Position numbers and translations under genes: made by a program
Shown here: one piece after another, positions 35,101 to 43,133 of the stretch
Position numbering within the stretch: position 1 is the first letter of the stretch
Layout of the letters: every line of letters starts with the position of its first letter
Assembly: GCF_003947415.1 (NCBI RefSeq)
Contig: NZ_QHKL01000012.1
Location: forward strand, 62,001-126,000
DNA: 64,000 bases
Origin: Amycolatopsis sp. WAC 01376
GTDB lineage: Bacteria > Actinomycetota > Actinomycetes > Mycobacteriales > Pseudonocardiaceae
Reading direction: 5' to 3'
The notes under the pieces: generated by a model
Seen by the model: the letters and a program-made list of their open reading frames with translations, nothing else
Told to the model about the DNA's origin: nothing
Database searches by the model: none

Positions 35101-36063
35101 GTCCGCGGCAAGAAGGTGTCCGAGGGCAAGGACATCGAGGCACTCAAACGAGACTTGAGCGGCCAGGTGCGCGCGACGATCTCGAAGGCCGCCGACAGCA
35201 TCGAGCGCCAGGGCCTGACGACGCCCGCGTTCGGCGAGCTGCCGAAGGTGTTCGCGAGCAAGCAGCGCGGGCACGACGTCAAGGCGTATCCGGCGCTGGT
35301 GGACGAAGGCGGCACCGTCGCGGTGCGGCTGCTGGACACACCGGGGCAGCAGGAACAGTCGATGTGGGCGGGCACGCGGCGGATGCTGCGGCTGAATCTG
35401 CCGTCACCGATGAAGTTCATCACCCGCAACCTCGGCAACTCGTCGAAACTCGTGCTGAACCGGAATCCGCACGGCTCCGTGGCGGCACTGCTCGAAGACT
35501 GCGTCGACTGCGCCGTCGACAAACTCGTGGCCGACAACGGCGGCCCGCGCTGGGACGAGGCCGGCTTCGCCGTCCTGCTGGAAAAGGTGCGCGCCGGGCT
35601 GAACCCCGGAGTGCTCGACGTGCTCGCCAACGTCGAGAAGATCCTGCGTGCGGCCAACGACGTCGAAACGCGGCTGGCCGACACCCGCGGCCCGGCGGAT
35701 TCGCTCGCCGACATCCGCACGCAGCTGGACGGCTTGGTGCACAAGGGTTTCGTCACCGAAACCGGGCAGGACAGGCTGAAGCACGTCGTCCGGTACCTGC
35801 GGGGGATCGAACGGCGGCTGGAGAAACTCCCGACCGAACCCACGCGCGACATCCAGCGCACCGGCGACATCGCCTGGCTCCGCAACGAGTACCAGGCGGC
35901 GCTCGACGCCCTGCCGCCCGGCACGTCGTCACCCGCGCTGCGGGAGATCCGGTGGATGATCGAGGAACTGCGGGTCAGCTTCTTCGCCCAGACACTCGGT
36001 ACCGCCCACCCCGTCTCCCTGAAGCGGGTCATCAAGGCCCTCGACGACGCCGCCGCCTCCTGA
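32179..36063 (+). CDS. hrpA: ATP-dependent RNA helicase HrpA
   Basis: A 1294-aa DEAH-box helicase, full length for HrpA. Visible: motif I GETGSGKTTQ (about residue 98), motif II DEAHERSLN, SATIDPERF (motif III), motif VI QRKGRCGRTSDG, then HA2, OB-fold and the HrpA-specific C-terminal domain. HrpA unwinds RNA and in E. coli helps rescue collided ribosomes. ATG 32179 is preferred; a TATCCT hexamer 10 bases upstream suggests a leaderless or very short leader. In-frame GTG 32170 is the alternative. Repeat elements flank both ends. Confidence 0.95.
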   Translation: MASQPSPLGALRARLPELMSRDEHRLRRRLDGARKTRNAELLAAQIEADIEAAELRVTRRRDNVPKISFPEELPVSQRKDEIAAAIRDHQVVIVAGETGSGKTTQLPKICLELGRGVRGQIGHTQPRRLAARTVADRIASELNTELGEAVGYKVRFTDHSGQDTLVKLMTDGILLAEIQTDRMLRQYDTLIIDEAHERSLNIDFILGYVKQLLPRRPDLKVIITSATIDPERFSKHFGDAPIVEVSGRTYPVEVRYRPIIDPDDPDADQDRDQTQAICDAVDELQHEGPGDILVFLSGEREIRDAADALSKQDLRNTEILPLYARLSSSDQHRVFQRHTGRRVVLATNVAETSLTVPGIKYVVDPGTARISRYSHRTKVQRLPIEPVSQASANQRKGRCGRTSDGICIRLYSEDDFDARPEFTDPEILRTNLASVILQMTSLGLGDIAAFPFVEPPDRRQVADGVQLLQELGAFDMTDGKKLTETGRKLALLPVDPRMARMVLEASRNGCVREVMIIAAALSIQDPRERPAEKQQAADEQHARFADKTSDFLAYLNLWEYVTEQQKALSTNQFRRMCRNEYLNYLRIREWQDIFSQLRQLAKPLGITLGTDGPADPQRVHTSLIAGLLSHVGLKDPAKGDYLGARGARFSVFPGSALFKKQPRFVMSAELVETSRLWGRVNARIEPEWVEPLAGHVVKRNYSEPHWERKQGAVMALEKVTLYGVPLVADRRVNYGRIDPEVSRELFIRHALVEGDWETRHHFFRENRALLDEVEDLENRARRRDILVDDETLFEFYDQRVPADVVSARHFDSWWKKARHTEPDLLSFEKTMLINETAGGIREADYPDFWTQGSQTFKLTYQFEPGADADGVTVHIPLPVLNQVTPDGFDWQVPGLREELVTQLIKSLPKAIRRNFVPAPDHAKLVLSRVGPADGPLLHAVADELEALRGVVIPDDAWQLSAVPEHLKMTFRVVDVRGKKVSEGKDIEALKRDLSGQVRATISKAADSIERQGLTTPAFGELPKVFASKQRGHDVKAYPALVDEGGTVAVRLLDTPGQQEQSMWAGTRRMLRLNLPSPMKFITRNLGNSSKLVLNRNPHGSVAALLEDCVDCAVDKLVADNGGPRWDEAGFAVLLEKVRAGLNPGVLDVLANVEKILRAANDVETRLADTRGPADSLADIRTQLDGLVHKGFVTETGQDRLKHVVRYLRGIERRLEKLPTEPTRDIQRTGDIAWLRNEYQAALDALPPGTSSPALREIRWMIEELRVSFFAQTLGTAHPVSLKRVIKALDDAAAS

Positions 36064-36228
36064 CCTCGCGAGTTACGCCTTCAATCACGCGAGTTCGCCG
36101 CTCAATCACGCGTGTTCGCTCTCTGATCACGCGAGTTCGCCGCCCCATCACACGCGCTCCGTGGCGTGAAGACGGAACTCACGTGCTTGGAGGCGTAACT
36201 CGCGTGATTGGGGGCGTAACTCACGTGA
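36064..36228. repeat. Array of 21-bp repeats in opposed orientation
   Basis: Five forward units start at 36064, 36085, 36106, 36127 and 36148 with an exact 21-bp period (typical unit TCACGCGAGTTCGCCGCTCAA). Reverse-complement units follow at 36166, 36187 and 36208 (TTGGAGGCGTAACTCGCGTG type). The array can fold into a long imperfect hairpin between the convergent hrpA and polymerase stops. The repeats abut with no spacers, so it is not CRISPR. Confidence 0.85.
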
Positions 36229-36239
36229 TGACGACGCCG

Positions 36240-36265
36240 CCCGCATTTAGAGGACTAAATGCGGG
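36240..36265 (-). terminator. Hairpin at the 3' end of the polymerase gene (type III)
   Basis: CCCGCATTTAG pairs with CTAAATGCGGG around AGGA. It ends 1 base before the polymerase stop codon region (36267) and is well placed as its 3' hairpin. It shares sequence with the palindrome at 32091-32110. Confidence 0.65.
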
Positions 36266-36266
36266 G

Positions 36267-37973
36267 TCACTTGGCGTCGGCGTAGGTGTCCACGGCGGCG
36301 ATGTGCAGCGGGAACCGGACCGGGCAAGCGGGGCCGAACATCATCCGCGCCGCCTCGGTCATGCTGTCCACAATGGACTGCGAGACCTCGTCGGCGAACT
36401 CGGCCGGCGTGTGCACCAGTACCTCGTCGTGCTGGAAGAACACCAGGTGCGCGGGGGAGGGGAGTCTGCTCCGCAGGGTCGCCAGCAGGATCGCGGTCAT
36501 GTCCGCGGCGCTCGCCTGAACGACGAAGTTGCGGGTGAAGCGCCCCCAGTTGCGGGACGCCTGCCGGGCCTTGAGCTCACCGGCCTCGTCCTCCGCGACG
36601 CCGCCGGTCAGCGCGCGCCAGGCTTCCGACGGCGCGGGTGACGTCCGGCCCAGCCGCGAGCGGACGCGCTCACCGCGTTCCCCCGCCTGCGCGGCACGCT
36701 CCACATAGGACACCGCGTCGGGGAACCTGGTCCGCAGCAACGCCAGCAGCGGCCCCGCCTCGCCGGACGTGCCGCCGTACATCGCCGACAGCATCGCGAT
36801 CTTCGCGCGGTCCCGGTCGTCCCTGTCGTCCCAAGCAGGCACCGGCACGCGGCGCACTCCGGAGAACATCGCCTCGGCGAGGCTCGCGTACAGATCCGTG
36901 GCCGCGGCGACTTCGGCCAGTTTGCGGTCTCCGGACAACGCCGTCAGTACCCGCGGCTCCAGCTGGGCGGCGTCGGCGACCACCAGTTTCCAGCCAGGAT
37001 CGGCGCGGACGCAGGTCCGCAGCATCTTCGGGATCTGCAGCGCGCCCCCGCCCCGGCTCGCCCAGCGACCGGAAACGACCCCGCCGACGACGTAATGCGG
37101 GCGGAACCGGCCGTCGTGCACCCACTCGTCGAGCCACGTCCAGCCGTTGGCCGAATGCAGCCGCGCGAGTTCCTTGTACTCCAGCAGCGGCGGGACGGCG
37201 GGGTGGTCGATGTCGCGCAGCAGGTACTTCCTTGCCGACGTGACCTCGATACCCTCCCGTCCGAGCGCCCGGACGACGCTGGCCGGGGCGTCCGGGTTGA
37301 CCGGCCGTCCCCCGAACGCGTCGCTGATCTTCGCCGCCAGCTCGACCAGCCGCTTCGGCCGATGCCCGGCCGGGACGCGGGGCCCGAGCTGGTCGGCGAG
37401 CAACGCCAGATGCAGGTCGGCCCGCCACGGCAGCCCGTCGGCCGACATCTCGGCGGCCGTCAGCGCGCTCGCCGACTCCGCCGCGAAGAGCAGGCGTAAC
37501 CGCTCCGGATGATCGGTGACGGCGACCCGCTTCTCCTGCTCGGCCAGCACCCGGCGCGCCGCGTCGAGCACCGTGACGCCGGAGGGCAGCCGCGGGCCGC
37601 GTGTCTCGAACAGCGTCGGCTGGTCGTCCTCGGCCCAGAGCGGCGCCTCGTCGGCGGGCGCCTCCTGCCCGTTCGCCCTGGCCAGCGCGGCACGCAGGCT
37701 CCGCGACTCCTGCGGACGGCCTTCGTGGGCCAGGAGCAATCCCTCGGTCAGCGCCAGGTCATGACAGCGCCGCACCCGGACGCCGGCCTTGATCAACGCC
37801 GGGTACGTCCCTTCGACCGACGGGAACACCCAACGGGGTGAGTGCTCCGCTTCCAGGCTCCGTACCTCGTCGACGAACGCCGGGAGCTTCATACCCCGCC
37901 GCGGCGGCTGCCCGGAAAGAGCGATCACGAAGTCGCCGTCCTCCTCTTGACCTGCGATCGCCTGCACACTCAC
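36267..37973 (-). CDS. Bifunctional 3'-5' exonuclease / family A DNA polymerase
   Basis: A 568-aa protein of the stand-alone actinobacterial PolA-like group. It lacks the 5'-3' nuclease of full PolI. Residues 1-210 are the exonuclease-like half and 220-568 the polymerase. Motif A reads VVADAAQLEPRVLTAL (the usual DxSQxE/R with Ala for Ser), motif B RDRAKIAMLSAMYGG, and motif C FFQHDEVLVH with the catalytic Asp. Exonuclease carboxylates are not clear in the N-terminal half, so proofreading may be lost. The role is probably in repair. GTG start at 37973 with no strong ribosome-binding site. Confidence 0.87.
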   Translation of the reverse strand: MSVQAIAGQEEDGDFVIALSGQPPRRGMKLPAFVDEVRSLEAEHSPRWVFPSVEGTYPALIKAGVRVRRCHDLALTEGLLLAHEGRPQESRSLRAALARANGQEAPADEAPLWAEDDQPTLFETRGPRLPSGVTVLDAARRVLAEQEKRVAVTDHPERLRLLFAAESASALTAAEMSADGLPWRADLHLALLADQLGPRVPAGHRPKRLVELAAKISDAFGGRPVNPDAPASVVRALGREGIEVTSARKYLLRDIDHPAVPPLLEYKELARLHSANGWTWLDEWVHDGRFRPHYVVGGVVSGRWASRGGGALQIPKMLRTCVRADPGWKLVVADAAQLEPRVLTALSGDRKLAEVAAATDLYASLAEAMFSGVRRVPVPAWDDRDDRDRAKIAMLSAMYGGTSGEAGPLLALLRTRFPDAVSYVERAAQAGERGERVRSRLGRTSPAPSEAWRALTGGVAEDEAGELKARQASRNWGRFTRNFVVQASAADMTAILLATLRSRLPSPAHLVFFQHDEVLVHTPAEFADEVSQSIVDSMTEAARMMFGPACPVRFPLHIAAVDTYADAK

Positions 37974-38123
37974 ATTGTGGTGGTTCCCCCCGACATTTCT
38001 GTCACCAGACGGCTAGTGCGCCTGCGCTATCGGTCGGCTACTGTCGAGTAGCAACCCCATACCGCCGGTACGCGAACCGCCGTCGGCATGGTGTCTCGCC
38101 GCAGCAGCAACGGAGGTGCCCGG

Positions 38124-39761
38124 ATGAGAAACCCCACCGGCCTCGCCACCCTGGTGGCGGGCAAGGTGACCGAGACCGTGCGCAGCATCGACGTGATGCG
38201 CCAAGCGGGCCTGCTCCCCATCCCGCGAGTCGACGAGGGCCTGCGTTCGCTGGTCATGGTGCGGAAGTGGGGTCCGTTCGCCGGGGCGAACATGATCGCC
38301 GCCCGCCGGGACCCGACCGCGACCGGCATCATCGACGAACTCGGCCCGCTGACCTTCAAGCAGCTCGACACGCAGTCGAACGCGCTGGCCAGGGCATGGT
38401 CCGAACGCGGCCTCGGCCCGGGCTCGGTGATCGCCGCGCTCTGCCGCGACCACCGCGGTCTCGTGCTGACGATGCTCGCCTCGGGCAAGCTCGGCGCGAA
38501 GCTGCTGCTGATGAACACCGGGTTCGCCAAACCGCAGCTCGCGGACGTCGCGAAACGCGAAGGCGTCACGGCGCTCGTGTACGACCAGGAGTTCACCGAT
38601 CTGCTGGACGCGGTCGAGGGCGACGTCGACCACTACCTCGCCTGGGTCGATTCGGACGCCGAGCTCTCCGGGCACGAGATCCCGATCGTCACCGAACTGG
38701 TCGCCAGCACCGACGACCGGCCGTGGCCCGCGCCCGCCAAACCGGGCGGGTTCATCCTGCTGACCAGCGGCACCACCGGGACGCCGAAGGGCGCTCCGCG
38801 GCCGCACACTTCCGCGCTGGCCTCCGCGCAGTTCCTCGACCGCATCCCGCTGCGGACCGGCGAGGCGACCTACATGGGCGCGCCGCTGTTCCACGGCACC
38901 GGGTTGTCGCAGTTCATCCTGTCCTTCGCGCTCGGTTCGAAGGTCGTCATGCGGCGCAAGTTCGTGCCGGAGGAGACGTTGCGCGGCGTCGCGGAGAACC
39001 GCTGCACCACGCTGGTCCTCGTGCCGACGATGCTCCAGCGGATCGTCGACCTGCCCAAGGAGGTCCGCGCCAAGTACGACACCTCGTGCCTGCGGATCAT
39101 CTTCGTCGCCGGCTCCGCGCTGTCCCCGGACCTCGGGAACCGCGCGACCGCCGCGTTCGGCGACGTCGTGCACAACCTCTACGGCTCGACCGAGGTCGCG
39201 GTCGCGACGGTCGCGACCCCCGAGGACTGGCGCAAGGCGCCGGGCACGGTCGGCCGCGCCCCGGTGGGCTGCAAGGTGGCGCTGTACGACGAAAAGGGCG
39301 GCAAGATCACCGAGCCGCATGTCACCGGCCGGGTGTTCGTCGGCAGCGGGCTGAGCTTCCAGGGCTACACCGACGGGCGTAACAAGGAGATCATCGACGG
39401 GCTGCTCTCCAGCGGCGACGTCGGGCACTTCGACGAGGACGGCCTGCTGTTCATCGACGGCCGCGACGACGAAATGATCGTCTCCGGCGGCGAGAACGTC
39501 TTCCCGATCGAGGTGGAGAACCTCCTGGTCGAACGCGAGGACGTGCTCGAAGCGGCGGTCGTCGGCGTCGAGGACCCCGAATTCGGGCAGCGGCTGAAGG
39601 CGTTCGTGGTGCGGGCCGAGAAGTCGGATCTGGACGTCGAGGGGGTGCGGGACTACGTGAGGGCCAACCTCGCCCGGTACAAGGTGCCACGCGATGTGGA
39701 GTTCCTCGACGAGCTACCGCGCAACGCGACCGGGAAGGTGCTCCGGAACAAGCTGCACTGA
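38124..39761 (+). CDS. Acyl-CoA synthetase (FadD-type AMP-binding protein)
   Basis: A 545-aa ANL-superfamily ligase. It has the P-loop LLTSGTTGTPKGAPRP (A3), YGSTEVAVAT (A5), SSGDVGHFDEDGLLFIDGRDD (A7), IVSGGENVFPIEVENLL (A8) and the C-terminal lysine in NATGKVLRNKL (A10), so it is catalytically complete. It activates a carboxylic acid to its CoA thioester; a fatty-acid substrate resembling FadD12-type enzymes is likely. ATG 38124 follows GGAGG with 7-base spacing. It stands alone. Confidence 0.92.
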   Translation: MRNPTGLATLVAGKVTETVRSIDVMRQAGLLPIPRVDEGLRSLVMVRKWGPFAGANMIAARRDPTATGIIDELGPLTFKQLDTQSNALARAWSERGLGPGSVIAALCRDHRGLVLTMLASGKLGAKLLLMNTGFAKPQLADVAKREGVTALVYDQEFTDLLDAVEGDVDHYLAWVDSDAELSGHEIPIVTELVASTDDRPWPAPAKPGGFILLTSGTTGTPKGAPRPHTSALASAQFLDRIPLRTGEATYMGAPLFHGTGLSQFILSFALGSKVVMRRKFVPEETLRGVAENRCTTLVLVPTMLQRIVDLPKEVRAKYDTSCLRIIFVAGSALSPDLGNRATAAFGDVVHNLYGSTEVAVATVATPEDWRKAPGTVGRAPVGCKVALYDEKGGKITEPHVTGRVFVGSGLSFQGYTDGRNKEIIDGLLSSGDVGHFDEDGLLFIDGRDDEMIVSGGENVFPIEVENLLVEREDVLEAAVVGVEDPEFGQRLKAFVVRAEKSDLDVEGVRDYVRANLARYKVPRDVEFLDELPRNATGKVLRNKLH

Positions 39762-39770
39762 ACGCCGGTC

Positions 39771-39815
39771 TCGTGAGCGGTGAGGACGGTCACGGCTAGC
39801 CGCCCACTCACGAGG
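39771..39815. repeat. Imperfect CTCGTGAG palindrome at convergent ends
   Basis: CTCGTGAGCGG (39770-39780) faces a right arm ending CCCACTCACGAG (39803-39814). The two pair imperfectly. It lies between the acyl-CoA synthetase and XRE regulator stops and resembles the type II elements. Confidence 0.5.
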
Positions 39816-39818
39816 CGA

Positions 39819-40769
39819 TCAGTACTCCCAGTCGATGCCGAAGACGCCGGGTCCGAAGTCCAGCGCGACGGCGTGGACACCGTTGCCCTGGTCCGGTTTC
39901 AGTTCCTTCCGGTCCAGCGGCGACGTCCCCTGCCTGGAGTACTGCCAGCACTTCGCCGGGACGGTGCCCGGGTCGAACCGGACCTCCAGCAGGTACTCGC
40001 GGACGGGACGCCGGAACTCGCGGTAATGCGTGTTCCGGCATTCCGGGTACGGCGGCCCGGGATTGGTGAGCGAGTACTCGATCAGATGTGTCTCGCCGCG
40101 GTCGATGGGCCGGTCGAAGAGCAGTTCGGCCACCGTGAGCCCGTGTTCGTCGTCGACTTCGGCGCGGCCGACGTGGCAGTTGCGGAGCGTGTTCAGCGCC
40201 GGTGGCCCGGCCTCCGGATCACCCTGGGCGTAGACCAGCAGCCAGCGGTCCTGCCCGTCCGCGCCCGCCTGGAACACCGCCCGCGCGGTCACCGCGCGTT
40301 GCCCGCCGTCCTCGGCGATCTCGCAGAGGTCGTGCAGGCCGACCAGTTTCAGCTGATGGTGTTGTTCGAGCGCGTTGGGCGCGCCGACCTTCTCCAGCAA
40401 CGCCTGGAGCGCTTCGAGTGGGAAGGTCAGCGGCTGCTCGGTGGTGGCCCGGCTGCGGCGTGACGACGCCCCGCGCGGACGCGGCGGCGGTAGCAGGCTG
40501 AGCAGCGAACCGGCGGGGATCGCCAAGACCTCTTCGAGGACCCGGACCGCGGACAGCGAACTCTGCCGTTCCGGCTGACGTTTGCCCGATTGCCAGTAAC
40601 TCAGCGCGGTCACGCTCACCGACGCGCCGCGCGCGAGCAGCCGGGCTTGGATACGGTCGAGACTCAGGCCGCTGGTGGCGATGGCCGATCTCAACGCGGT
40701 GGCGAACGCGGTACGCGGCTGGTCTTCATCGTCCGTGGTCACTCGGTCCGCCGCGCTCCCCGCCACCAT
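39819..40769 (-). CDS. XRE family helix-turn-helix protein
   Basis: A 316-aa protein. The HTH lies at residues 20-90 (FATALRSAIATSGLSLDRIQ, then VSVTALSYWQSGKRQPERQS, SLSAVRVLEEVLAIPAGSL). A roughly 220-residue C-terminal domain ends DFGPGVFGIDWEY and has a beta-rich pattern with several Trp, Tyr and Arg residues (CWQYSRQG). It has no recognised enzymatic motif. Such proteins are frequent in Pseudonocardiales, with unknown targets. It is divergent from the subtilase across an AT-rich 261-bp gap. Confidence 0.83.
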   Translation of the reverse strand: MVAGSAADRVTTDDEDQPRTAFATALRSAIATSGLSLDRIQARLLARGASVSVTALSYWQSGKRQPERQSSLSAVRVLEEVLAIPAGSLLSLLPPPRPRGASSRRSRATTEQPLTFPLEALQALLEKVGAPNALEQHHQLKLVGLHDLCEIAEDGGQRAVTARAVFQAGADGQDRWLLVYAQGDPEAGPPALNTLRNCHVGRAEVDDEHGLTVAELLFDRPIDRGETHLIEYSLTNPGPPYPECRNTHYREFRRPVREYLLEVRFDPGTVPAKCWQYSRQGTSPLDRKELKPDQGNGVHAVALDFGPGVFGIDWEY

Positions 40770-40811
40770 ATGCTGCCCGACCGCCCCCGTCTGCCGTTCC
40801 CTGACACCGCC

Positions 40812-40852
40812 CGGTTGATAACAACACGAATAACTTTAACAGTCTGAGGTAA
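40812..40852. promoter_or_regulatory. AT-rich intergenic segment upstream of XRE and subtilase genes
   Basis: This stretch is far richer in A/T than its surroundings (GGTTGATAACAACACG, then AATAACTTTAACAG). A TTGATA box is visible. It probably contains the promoter of the divergent XRE gene or of the subtilase at 41031. Exact elements could not be fixed by eye. The rest of the 40770-41030 gap shows nothing else. Confidence 0.4.
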
Positions 40853-41030
40853 CGCTTCAGGGGCGCCTTCTGCCAGGAGAAAACGACTTTCCGGACGAGC
40901 GCCGTTACGCCGGATGGCCTAGTACTGGTAACTGTGAATCATTGCCCGGCCACCAGCGCACCGGCTTGCATGGCTCTCAGCAACGATCATCCTCCCGGGT
41001 GATCCGCATGGCGCGGCAGGAAGGGAACCA

Positions 41031-42281
41031 GTGAGCAAGTCCCGGAAGAACCTGAAGTCCCGAAAGACCCGTAGCGGCCTGGTGGCGGGAGTCGCCCTCG
41101 CCGGTGTGACCGCGGCGGTCGCCACGTTCGGCGCGGGCGCCGCCAACGCCGACCAGCAGGGCGAGATCCGCGGCGCGGGTGCGGCCAACGCGGTCGGCGG
41201 CAGCTACATCGTCGTCCTCAAGCCCACCGCGGTCGGCCAGGGCGTGGCCGCGGCGAGCGAGATCACCGCGAACGTCGCCTCGAAGGCGCAGGGCCTCACC
41301 GGTCAGTACGGCACCACGCTGTCCCGCACGTTCGGCTCGGCGCTGAACGGCTTCTCGATCAAGGCCGACGAGGCCGCCGCGAAGCGTCTCGCCGCCGACC
41401 CGCAGGTCGCGTACGTCGTCCAGAACAAGAAGTTCAAGATCAGCGAGACCCAGGACAACCCGCCCTCGTGGGGCCTTGACCGCGTCGACCAGGCCGACCT
41501 GCCGCTCGACAACAAGTACACCTACCCGACGAAGGCCGACAACGTCACCGCCTACGTCATCGACACCGGTGTCCGCGGCTCGCACAAGGACTTCGGTGAC
41601 CGCGCGACCGGCGGCAAGGACTTCGTCGACAACGACGACACCCCCAACGACGAGCACGGCCACGGCACGCACGTCGCCGGCACCATCGGCGGCACGGACC
41701 ACGGCCTTGCCAAGGGCGTGAAGATCGTCGGCGTCCGCGTGCTGGACGCCAACGGCAGCGGCACCACCGAGGGTGTCGTCGCCGGTGTCGACTGGGTCGC
41801 GGCGAACGCCAAGGGCCCGTCGGTCGCCAACATGAGCCTGGGCGGCGGCGCGGACGACGCCCTGGACGCGGCGGTCAAGGGAGCCATCGACAAGGGCGTG
41901 ACCTTCGCGCTCGCGGCGGGCAACGAGTCCTCCGACGCCGGCACCACTTCGCCCGCCCGGGTGAAGGAGGCCATCACGGTGGCCGCCAGCGACAAGACCG
42001 ACAAGCAGGCCAGCTTCTCGAACTACGGTTCGGTCGTCGACCTGTACGCGCCGGGTGTCGACATCACCTCGTCGTGGGCGACCGGTGACGACGCCACCAA
42101 CACCATCAGCGGTACCTCGATGGCCGCGCCGCACGTCGCCGGTGCCGCCGCGCTGTACCTCGCGGCGAACCCCGAGGCCACCCCGGCCCAGGTCGCCGAA
42201 GGCCTGGTCGGCGCCGCCGCGGACGGCAAGATCACCAACCCGACGGGCGGAACGGCGAACAAGCTGCTCCAGGTCAAGTAA
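41031..42281 (+). CDS. Secreted subtilisin-like serine protease (S8) with I9 propeptide
   Basis: A 416-aa exported protease. A signal peptide spans residues 1-40 (RSGLVAGVALAGVTAAVATF, ending ANAD), an inhibitor_I9 propeptide about 50-135 (GGSYIVVLKP, then DPQVAYVVQNK), and the peptidase S8 domain 145-410. The triad is in YVIDTGVR (Asp), HGHGTHVAG (His) and GTSMAAPHVAG (Ser), and the oxyanion Asn in AAGNESS. It is close to actinomycete alkaline serine proteases of the proteinase K group. GTG at 41031 follows GGAAGGGA. A terminator hairpin follows the stop. Confidence 0.95.
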   Translation: MSKSRKNLKSRKTRSGLVAGVALAGVTAAVATFGAGAANADQQGEIRGAGAANAVGGSYIVVLKPTAVGQGVAAASEITANVASKAQGLTGQYGTTLSRTFGSALNGFSIKADEAAAKRLAADPQVAYVVQNKKFKISETQDNPPSWGLDRVDQADLPLDNKYTYPTKADNVTAYVIDTGVRGSHKDFGDRATGGKDFVDNDDTPNDEHGHGTHVAGTIGGTDHGLAKGVKIVGVRVLDANGSGTTEGVVAGVDWVAANAKGPSVANMSLGGGADDALDAAVKGAIDKGVTFALAAGNESSDAGTTSPARVKEAITVAASDKTDKQASFSNYGSVVDLYAPGVDITSSWATGDDATNTISGTSMAAPHVAGAAALYLAANPEATPAQVAEGLVGAAADGKITNPTGGTANKLLQVK

Positions 42282-42289
42282 GACCCTTT

Positions 42290-42340
42290 CGGACAGGCTG
42301 CCCCCGGCGTACTCCAGGCGCCGGGGGCAGCCCCTGTCCG
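42290..42340 (+). terminator. Terminator of the subtilase gene
   Basis: CGGACAGGCTGCCCCCGGCG (42290-42309) pairs with 42319-42340 (core CGCCGGGGGCAG), with a 2-base bulge and 9-base loop. It begins 9 bp after the stop. The stem is very GC-rich with only a weak T content afterwards. Confidence 0.75.
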
Positions 42341-42356
42341 AGGGGTACCAGACTTG

Positions 42357-42370
42357 TTACCAACCGGTAA
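42357..42370. promoter_or_regulatory. TTACC-AACC-GGTAA inverted repeat
   Basis: Perfect five-base arms 11 bp upstream of the SDR start codon. The layout fits a TetR-type operator controlling the four-gene operon that follows. No regulator gene is adjacent. Confidence 0.5.
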
Positions 42371-42380
42371 GCTCCAGCCC

Positions 42381-43133
42381 ATGGTCCTGCGGAAGAACAT
42401 CCTGATCACCGGGGCGAGCTCCGGACTCGGCGAGGGAATGGCGAGGCAGTACGCCGCCAGAGGCCGCGACCTGGCGCTGGCCGCCCGCCGTGTCGAACGG
42501 CTGGAAGCCCTCGCCGCGGAACTCAAGAAGGCCTATCCCGGCATCAGGGTGGTCACCCGGAAGCTGGACGTGAACGATCACGACCAGGTCTTCGCCGTCT
42601 TCGAGGAGTTCCGCGAGGAACTCGGCTCCCTCGACCGCGTGATCGTCAACGCGGGGCTCGGCAAGGGGCAGCGGGTCGGCACCGGCCGCTTCGACGCCAA
42701 CCGTCAGACGCTCCAGACGAACTTCCTCGCCGCGGCCGCCCAGATCGAGGCCGCCGTCGGCATCTTCCGCAAGCAGAAGAACGGCCACCTCGTGGTCGTT
42801 TCCTCTTTCCTCGCGCTTCGCGGTGTCCCCGGCAACACCACCGCGTACGCCGCCTCGAAGGCGGGGATCTCGGCGTTCGCCGAGGGCACCCGGATCGAGC
42901 TGCTGAAGACGCCGATCAAGGTCACCACGCTGCATCCCGGGTTCATCGAATCGGGGATGAACCCGGACATCTCGAAGCTTCCGGGTGCGGTCAAGGCGGA
43001 GGCCGGCGCGCAGGCGCTGGTGAAGGCGATCGAATCCGAGACGGCGAAGGCGTTCGTGCCGACGTGGCCGTGGAGCGTGCTCTCGAAGCTCTTCCCGTTC
43101 GTCCCGGCGCGATTGCTGAAGAAGTTCGGATGA
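42381..43133 (+). CDS. Short-chain dehydrogenase/reductase
   Basis: A 250-aa classical SDR. NAD(P)-binding is TGASSGLGEGMAR (residues 9-21), the active-site Ser is in VVVSSFLALRG, and Tyr/Lys are in YAASKAG. The C-terminus (WSVLSKLFPFVPARLLKKF) resembles membrane-associated SDRs acting on lipids. It is first in a tightly packed operon with a phosphotransferase, histidine phosphatase and SMP-30-like protein. The substrate is unknown; an acyl or ketone intermediate is likely from the operon. ATG 42381 was chosen over the TTG-initiated extension. Confidence 0.88.
   Translation: MVLRKNILITGASSGLGEGMARQYAARGRDLALAARRVERLEALAAELKKAYPGIRVVTRKLDVNDHDQVFAVFEEFREELGSLDRVIVNAGLGKGQRVGTGRFDANRQTLQTNFLAAAAQIEAAVGIFRKQKNGHLVVVSSFLALRGVPGNTTAYAASKAGISAFAEGTRIELLKTPIKVTTLHPGFIESGMNPDISKLPGAVKAEAGAQALVKAIESETAKAFVPTWPWSVLSKLFPFVPARLLKKFG

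Noticed and set aside
36064..36228. Possible CRISPR array (regular 21-bp repeats)
   Set aside because: Units abut with no unique spacers, half are inverted, and no cas genes are present.
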